This document shows positions 59,603 through 64,000 of a DNA stretch of 64,000 bases, piece after piece. The stretch is from Allobaculum sp. Allo2 (GTDB lineage: Bacteria; Bacillota_I; Bacilli_A; Erysipelotrichales; Erysipelotrichaceae). Under the pieces are notes generated by a model, which saw nothing but the letters and a program-made list of their open reading frames with translations, ran no database searches and was not told where the DNA came from. The stretch covers positions 1,488,001 to 1,552,000 of the forward strand of contig NZ_CP078088.1 of NCBI RefSeq assembly GCF_022701175.1. Reading direction: 5' to 3'. Every line of letters begins with the position of its first letter. Positions within the stretch are counted from its first letter, which is position 1. A program made the translations under genes and the position numbers.

Positions 59603-59623
59603 ACAGAAAGAGAGGAAACAGAA

Positions 59624-59833
59624 ATGAAAAATACACTTTGGTTCAAAGCCGCAGGTATTCGTGCGGTGAAGACAATGGCGCAATCAGCGCTCGCCGTACT
59701 TGGATCAGGTATGTTCGGCGTTCTGGAAGTTGACTGGCTCAATCTGTTGTCCATCACAATCATGGCCGGGATTTGCTCTGTTCTGACGTCCATTGCCGGC
59801 CTTCCTGAAGTCAAGGATGAGGTGGCTCAGTGA
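59624..59833 (+). CDS. Phage holin (r1t/PF16945-like)
   Basis: 69 residues with MKNTLWFKAAGIRAVKTMAQ and two hydrophobic helices (SALAVLGSGMFGVLEV, LLSITIMAGICSVLTSIAGL), ending PEVKDEVAQ. This is the small two-helix holin of Gram-positive phages that opens the membrane for the amidase. GAGAGGAAA lies before the ATG. Confidence 0.85.
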   Translation: MKNTLWFKAAGIRAVKTMAQSALAVLGSGMFGVLEVDWLNLLSITIMAGICSVLTSIAGLPEVKDEVAQ

Positions 59834-60087
59834 TGGATCCAGTGATCACATCGGCGATTATTGCCGCCAGCATCCCGGCCATTGCTTCGATCGTTGTGAA
59901 TCTGATTGCGAACAGTAAAACGTCGGCTCTGATGAAATACCGCCTGGACGTACTGGAGAAGAAGCAAGATAGACACAATCAGCTGATCGAGAGGGTCTAT
60001 CACCTTGAGGAAGATCAGCGGGTGACGGCAGAAAAAATCAGAGTGGCCAATCACCGGATCGACGATCTGGAGAAAACAGCAGGATAA
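59833..60087 (+). CDS. XhlA-like holin-associated protein
   Basis: About 84 residues: one N-terminal membrane helix (ITSAIIAASIPAIASIVVNL), then a coiled-coil (YRLDVLEKKQDRHNQLIERV, HLEEDQRVTAEKIRVANHRI). Typical of haemolysin XhlA-like partners of holins. ATG at 59833; an upstream GTG at 59830 overlaps the holin stop and is also possible. Confidence 0.7.
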   Translation: MDPVITSAIIAASIPAIASIVVNLIANSKTSALMKYRLDVLEKKQDRHNQLIERVYHLEEDQRVTAEKIRVANHRIDDLEKTAG

Positions 60088-60094
60088 AAGCATG

Positions 60095-60134
60095 GCGGAG
60101 TAATTTGCAGATTATGCAATTTGCTCCGCTTTTA
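60095..60134 (+). terminator. Long hairpin just before the endolysin
   Basis: GCGGAG (60095-60100) with CTCCGC (60124-60129), the stem extended through TTTGCA/TGCAA, followed by TTTTA. The endolysin GGAGG begins 4 bases later. Confidence 0.65.
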
Positions 60135-60149
60135 TATGGAGGAAATGAA

Positions 60150-61061
60150 ATGGTAGAAATTACAAAATCCTACATCCCGGCCGGCACTCCGGCAAGGCCG
60201 GCCTATCCTATGGACGCCACGGGAGTAACGATCCACAATACAGGATCCAGCGCATCGGCCAAAAATCACATGCTGTACATGACACAAAACGGCGGTTTCA
60301 ACTCGACCACCAGTTACCACTTTGTGATTGATGATATCAACTGCTTTCAGCTGCTTCCGATCACTGAAAACGCGTGGCACGCCGGCGATGGCGCATTGGG
60401 CGCAGGCAACCGGAAGACGATTGCCATTGAAATTTGTGAGTGCGGCGACATCAAGAAAGCTCATGACAGAGCGGCCGAGCTGACCGCGTACCTGCTCAAG
60501 AAGATTGGCGGATCCGCGCAGCATAGCGTGTTCCAACATGCGCAATGGATGGCCAAAGACTGCCCCAGACTGCTCAGATCCGGGCGCCCCTACTCCTGGA
60601 GTACGTTCCTTGAGAAGGTCAATCAGTTCATGAAGACGGAAGCACCAGCGTCAAAGAAAGAGCCGGTCAAGGTTCCGGAAGCGGCGGCTGGATCCGTATA
60701 CCGCCTGTATTCAGGAGCAGATCATCTCTATACGCAATCGCACAAAGAGGCTCAGGCTCTTGCAGATCTGGGCTGGAAGTACGAGGGCATTGGCTGGGTA
60801 GCCCCGGCTGAAGGTGAACCGGTTTACCGCCTCTATGCAGGCGGAAAGCACCTGTTCACTGCTGATCAGAAAGAGAAGAACCGCCTGGTAGATCTGGGCT
60901 GGAAGGACGAAGGCACTGCCTTTATTTCTGGCGGATCCCGGCCGATCTATCGCATGTATAACCCGCATAGCGGTGAGCACTTACTAACGGCTAGCCTGAA
61001 GGAACACGATGCCGCCACGAAGGCCGGATGGTACTGCGAAGGGCAGGAAATCAAGTATTAG
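60150..61061 (+). CDS. Endolysin: N-acetylmuramoyl-L-alanine amidase with three C-terminal repeat units
   Basis: 303 residues. Amidase_2 domain: GVTIHNTGSSASAKNHMLYM (first zinc His), SYHFVIDD, then ENAWHAGDGALGAGNRKTIA and HAQWMAKDCPRLLR (last His and Cys). A linker leads to three DUF5648-like units, VYRLYSGADHLYTQSHKEAQ, VYRLYAGGKHLFTADQKEKN and IYRMYNPHSGEHLLTASLKE, which likely bind the wall. Cuts peptidoglycan at the end of infection. GGAGG lies 7 bases before the ATG. Confidence 0.9.
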   Translation: MVEITKSYIPAGTPARPAYPMDATGVTIHNTGSSASAKNHMLYMTQNGGFNSTTSYHFVIDDINCFQLLPITENAWHAGDGALGAGNRKTIAIEICECGDIKKAHDRAAELTAYLLKKIGGSAQHSVFQHAQWMAKDCPRLLRSGRPYSWSTFLEKVNQFMKTEAPASKKEPVKVPEAAAGSVYRLYSGADHLYTQSHKEAQALADLGWKYEGIGWVAPAEGEPVYRLYAGGKHLFTADQKEKNRLVDLGWKDEGTAFISGGSRPIYRMYNPHSGEHLLTASLKEHDAATKAGWYCEGQEIKY

Positions 61062-61115
61062 TGCTATACTGACTTCACTAAGAACGGCAAGGAATCCTAC
61101 GGGACTTGCACGTGT

Positions 61116-61141
61116 AAAAGGTCCCAGATTGGGGCCTTTTA
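61116..61141 (+). terminator. Terminator after the endolysin
   Basis: AAAAGGTCCC-AGATT-GGGGCCTTTT, then AT. End of the late operon. Confidence 0.75.
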
Positions 61142-61145
61142 TGTG

Positions 61146-61226
61146 TGTCGACAGTGTCGATGTAGCTTGTCGACAGTGTCGACAGGGCTCGACAAAATGC
61201 GAAACAGTTCATCGAGTGACTCGACA
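61146..61226. repeat. TGTCGACA repeat cluster beside attR
   Basis: TGTCGACA palindromes at 61146, 61168 and 61177; further half-sites TGTCGA at 61155 and TCGACA at 61189 and 61221. Several are 9 bases apart. Non-coding, between two terminators and about 120 bases from attR. Confidence 0.55.
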
Positions 61227-61234
61227 AAATAAAA

Positions 61235-61266
61235 CCCTCAGCTTTCGAGCTGAGGGCGTTTTTAGT
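61235..61266 (+). terminator. Second strong terminator near the prophage end
   Basis: CCCTCAGCT-TTCG-AGCTGAGGG followed by CGTTTTT; insulates the host tRNAs from phage transcription. Confidence 0.85.
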
Positions 61267-61346
61267 TTCGCTTAAAGGCGAATGTGTGAATTAAAACTAA
61301 GCTTGAAACTTCTACAACAAAGGTATCCGTGTTCAGCTTTTGTATC

Positions 61347-61356
61347 AAATGGTGGG
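61347..61356. other. attR core, overlapping the tRNA-Leu 3' end
   Basis: AAATGGTGGG, matching attL at 24291-24300. The tRNA-Leu gene stays complete at this junction. Confidence 0.65.
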
Positions 61357-61435
61357 AACGGAGGGACTTGAACCCTCACGAGCAAAGCTCGACGGATTTT
61401 AAGTCCGTTGCGTCTACCGGTTCCGCCACGATCCC
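61350..61435 (-). tRNA. tRNA-Leu (anticodon UAA)
   Basis: Acceptor GGGATCG with CGTTCCC (one wobble), anticodon loop ACTTAAAATCC giving TAA, long variable arm (CGAGCTTTGCTCG), T arm GAGGGTTCAAGTCCCTC, encoded CCA. The prophage attachment site lies at its 3' end. Confidence 0.93.
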
Positions 61436-61447
61436 GTGCAATAAAAA

Positions 61448-61522
61448 TGGAGGTTCCGGTCGGAGTTGAACCGACGATCACAGAGTTGCAGTCTGTTGCC
61501 TTAGCCACTTGGCTACGGAACC
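61448..61522 (-). tRNA. tRNA-Cys (anticodon GCA)
   Basis: GGTTCCG acceptor, anticodon loop CTGCAAC (GCA), T arm GTCGGTTCAACTCCGAC, encoded CCA. Twelve bases upstream of tRNA-Leu in the same transcript. Confidence 0.93.
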
Positions 61523-61553
61523 ATTTGTGTGAACCATTTGTTAACGCTCGTTC

Positions 61554-61582
61554 ATATTATCAAAGATCTTTCCGAGGGTCAA
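61554..61582 (-). promoter_or_regulatory. Promoter of the tRNA operon
   Basis: On the minus strand TTGACC (61577-61582), 17 bases, TAATAT (61554-61559), about 30 bases before tRNA-Cys. Confidence 0.75.
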
Positions 61583-61906
61583 CCGTAAATCTGAATTCCT
61601 GATTTCTTAGCATGAAGAAGCAAAACGCCGGAAATTGCCTCGTTTCCAATTACTAGTAATCCCCCAAAATCGTGATCTTTTCCCCGCGTGTTTTTTGACC
61701 TGGAAATTTCAGAAGGACGAAAGTGAGCAGGGGATTCTTTCTGGATTTGTTTTTTGCGGATTTGCTGGAATTCTTGGCAAGAGGAAGCTCTTTTCGCTTC
61801 GATTGTTCCAAAAGAAAACTTTGTCTTATAATGCATGAAGCCCGGTCTGCACCAGAGCTTCAAAATCTGGCGGCAGTGGTTTCAAATCAATATCAAGGAG
61901 GCTGAC

Positions 61907-62800
61907 ATGTATCATCTGATCGAAGAATTTGAACAGAATCTTGGCCGCAACCGAACGCTGAGCTTTCTGTTTTCCCTGATCAAAATCATTCTCTCTGCGC
62001 TGCTGCAGACGTATGTCGTGCAGGTTTTCATGGATCCCTGCAACCTGATTTCCGGCGGCTTTACCGGTATTGCGCTGTTTATCAGCCGTGTCGCCTCGCT
62101 TGGCGGGATGAATCTGCCGGTCTCTTTACTCATTATCCTCCTGAACGTTCCAGTCGCCGCGTTTTGCGTGCGCGCCATTTCCAAGCGCTTTGTTCTCCTT
62201 TCGGCCATTCAGTTTGTTCTGGTTTCCATGTTCCTGGAAATTTTCAGCTTTGAACCGTTATTTTACGACATCATGATGAACCTGCTGTTTGGCGGCATTC
62301 TCTGGGGCTTCTCGATTTCTCTGGCGTTAAGTTCCGGCGGCTCGACCGGCGGTACCGACTTTATCGCCCAGTACGTATCCAACAAGATTCACCGTTCGAT
62401 CTTTAACATCGTGTTCTATTTCAACGTCGCGATGTATATCGCCTACGGTTTCTCCTTTGGCTGGATTTACTGCGCGTATTCCATCATCTTCCAGTTTTTG
62501 TCCACGACCGTCATCAACAAGATGTACAAACGCTATCAGCGCATGACCCTGCAGATTACGTGCAAGGACCCAAAACCGGTTGTCGACGCGTTTATGGAAA
62601 CAGTTCGTCACGGTATGTCCATCATCGAATGCAAGGGCGCGTACAAAGGTGAAACGTACTACATCTGTGAATCCGTTGTTTCTTCTTTTGAACTGCCGGA
62701 GCTGACCCGTGCACTGATCAAGGCGGATCCGCACTGTCTGATCAACGTCTATCGAACCGTATCGTTTTACGGCAGCTTCTACCAGAAGCCAATCGAATAG
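61907..62800 (+). CDS. YitT-family membrane protein (DUF161 + DUF2179)
   Basis: 297 residues. Five or six hydrophobic helices (IKIILSALLQTYVVQVFMDP, SGGFTGIALFISRVASLGGM, FGGILWGFSISLALSSGGST) with the YitT signature GGSTGGTDFIAQYVSNK. A cytosolic DUF2179 domain (QITCKDPKPVVDAFMETVRH, GAYKGETYYICESVVSSFEL) completes it. Transport or sensing role unknown. AAGGAGG lies 5 bases before the ATG. No frameshift. Confidence 0.88.
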   Translation: MYHLIEEFEQNLGRNRTLSFLFSLIKIILSALLQTYVVQVFMDPCNLISGGFTGIALFISRVASLGGMNLPVSLLIILLNVPVAAFCVRAISKRFVLLSAIQFVLVSMFLEIFSFEPLFYDIMMNLLFGGILWGFSISLALSSGGSTGGTDFIAQYVSNKIHRSIFNIVFYFNVAMYIAYGFSFGWIYCAYSIIFQFLSTTVINKMYKRYQRMTLQITCKDPKPVVDAFMETVRHGMSIIECKGAYKGETYYICESVVSSFELPELTRALIKADPHCLINVYRTVSFYGSFYQKPIE

Positions 62801-62840
62801 AACCCTGTTTTATTTCCCTTGTTCTTTTAATGCACACGAA

Positions 62841-62877
62841 AGAGGAAGACCGAAGACGTCCGGTTTCCCTCTTTTTC
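62841..62877 (+). terminator. Terminator of the YitT gene
   Basis: AGAGGAAGACCG pairs with CGGTTTCCCTCT (one mismatch), followed by TTTTTCTCT. Downstream, to 63248, I see only a TATAAT at 62983 (possible -10 for the next gene) and the GGAGG before 63249. Confidence 0.75.
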
Positions 62878-63248
62878 TCTGGCTTTTCGCTGGTGCAAAA
62901 ATGCTTTAAATTTGTGGGTATTCGGCGCGAACCGATAAGCGCAAATAGTTAAATAATACGTATATTTCACAAATCGATTCTGCTATAATGAGAAGCGCGA
63001 AACCCGCTCCAGTTTATGCAGACGGCTTTTTATTCCCGTTTAAGAAGAACGGAGTAAAGTAAAAATCCAAATGTTCAGACTGGAACATGGACGACGCAAA
63101 GTTTTCGAATAAGCGAAAAATAAAATAAGAAATATATAAGCGAAAAAGGATCCGGATTGAGGATCCTGTCCGATAAATCCAAGTGAATTGAAAAGCCGGC
63201 ATTCCATGCCGATTGCCTTTGGTTCGCACCCACTGGAAAGGAGGAAAA

Positions 63249-64000
63249 ATGAGAAAACGCAGAAGCTCAAAATCCAAAGAAAAAGCAGCCGGATCAGCCG
63301 ACTGGTCTCCAATCGAATTCTGGTTTTATCCATCGTCATTGTGGCTCTGTTTTTGAGTCTGTTTGTGCGTCTGGTGGATATCCAGGCGATTCATCACAAT
63401 TCCTATCTCGAAAAGCAGGATGACTATACGTCCATTAAACAGTACAGTTCCGCACCGCGCGGTCAGATTTACGATGCCAAAGGACGTGTGCTCGCCAAAA
63501 CGGTTGCCTGTAAAAATATCGTCTATACGACACCGCAGAACGCTACGTATACCGATATGATGATTTACGCCGACCGTATGGGCGAAGTGTTCCATATTGA
63601 GATGGACGACTTCACCAATGCGGAAATCAAGGACGCGTACCTGCAGTACACAACGCTCCTCGATCCCGAAGATCCGCATTACGACGGTCTTGATCTGCTC
63701 AATGAAGAACAGAGAGCAACGTACGATGCGGGAGAAATGACATCCAGTCAGCTTCGGCAGATTCAGTTAGGTGCCATGACGCAGGAAACCATCGATCAGG
63801 CTGACGCGCGTGCTCTGAAGGCCGCAGCCATTTATAACCGTATGGCCCAGAGTTCGTCGACCGGTCAGTCGGCAGTCATTGCCGAAGACGCGGACGATGA
63901 AGAATGCGCCTATCTCGTTGAACACAAAAGCGAGTTTCCCGGCTTTGACATCGACTTTGGCGGCTGGAAACGCGAATATCCGTACGGCGAATCGCTCAGT
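63249..64000 (+). CDS. Class B penicillin-binding protein (FtsI/PBP2-like), 5' part, runs off the window; one frameshift
   Basis: Cell-wall transpeptidase. MRKRRSSKSKEK, then after A5 near 63283 is read as A6: RISRLVSNRILVLSIVIVAL as the single membrane anchor. RLVDIQAIHHNSYLEKQDDY and SSAPRGQIYDAKGRVLAKTV follow, the dimerisation-domain opening RGxIxDRxG of class B PBPs. The transpeptidase SxxK lies beyond the window. GGAGG lies 5 bases before the ATG. Could be division-specific or elongation-specific; the seen part does not decide. Confidence 0.8.

Larger units (their letters stand above)
24291..61356. mobile_element. Siphovirus-like prophage, integrated at the 3' end of tRNA-Leu
   Basis: About 37 kb bounded by AAATGGTGGG at 24291-24300 (attL) and 61347-61356 (attR, the 3' end of tRNA-Leu and flank). 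Contains integrase, repressor, replication, packaging, head, tail and lysis genes in standard order. The replication gene vapE is broken by an IS, so this copy probably cannot replicate unless the IS leaves. AT-rich cassettes near 44-46 kb look like later acquisitions. Confidence 0.85.

Noticed and set aside
1-64000. Widespread programmed ribosomal frameshifting as a biological trait
   Set aside because: Breaks occur in ordinary housekeeping genes, in both IS transposases and in phage genes, at unrelated short homopolymers, almost always as single-base loss, with no common stimulator.
1-64000. CRISPR array
   Set aside because: No set of direct repeats with unique spacers of regular length; the repeats found (36790-37080, 61146-61226, 50590-50935) have other patterns.

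Overview
The window looks like a Bacillota (Firmicutes) chromosome of medium G+C, possibly an Erysipelotrichia-type gut bacterium. This rests on the bacterial-type ProRS, paired U32 proteins, Shine-Dalgarno-led genes, a lipoprotein set, YitT, and a Firmicutes-type siphophage. The genus is not resolved. About 37 kb of the 64 kb is one integrated prophage.

Reading quality decides the annotation. More than forty genes change frame in mid-domain, and nearly always a single base added to a short homopolymer (AAAA to AAAAA, CCC to CCCC and so on) restores a conserved protein. I read this as base loss in the assembly, not biology. I therefore give gene spans that bridge these sites and mark the broken frames.

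Host left arm (1-24.29 kb): C-terminus of a GH2 beta-galactosidase with a very long acidic tail, then convergent galM. Next come two U32-family proteins behind a near-consensus promoter, and proS behind a leader with two interleaved perfect 9-bp inverted repeats. A complete IS66 element with an 8-bp target duplication sits just after proS. It is followed by a metal-binding HMA protein and a GNAT, a DUF885 lipoprotein, small membrane proteins, a PEPCK-like P-loop protein, a BI-1 membrane protein, a MATE exporter, a small lipoprotein, and an MBOAT/DHHW pair expected to O-acylate an extracellular polymer.

Prophage (24.29-61.36 kb), bounded by a 10-bp repeat at the 3' end of tRNA-Leu. In order: large serine integrase (minus strand) whose frame runs through attL; a divergent control region with ATGTAA/TTACAT operators, XRE repressor and antirepressor; small early genes (tandem NUMOD1-like, PC4/YdbC-like); a replication block (DUF2800 nuclease, DUF2815 SSB-like, family A polymerase, VapE primase-helicase, VRR-NUC, SNF2 helicase). 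VapE is split by an IS4-type element with a 9-bp duplication. A 291-bp non-coding gap holds twelve TGTCCC repeats, a candidate origin. After a late regulator, tRNA-Ser and a shrunken tRNA-like gene come the terminases, portal, a MuF protein fused to an AT-rich HEYYGH toxin-like domain, moron-like cassettes, a phage Prp-like protease, and scaffold, capsid and tail proteins that share an N-terminal LQRFA motif. The tail, tail-tip, holin and amidase genes follow.

Host right arm (61.36-64 kb): tRNA-Leu and tRNA-Cys (one operon on the minus strand), a YitT-family membrane protein, and the start of a class B penicillin-binding protein that runs off the window.
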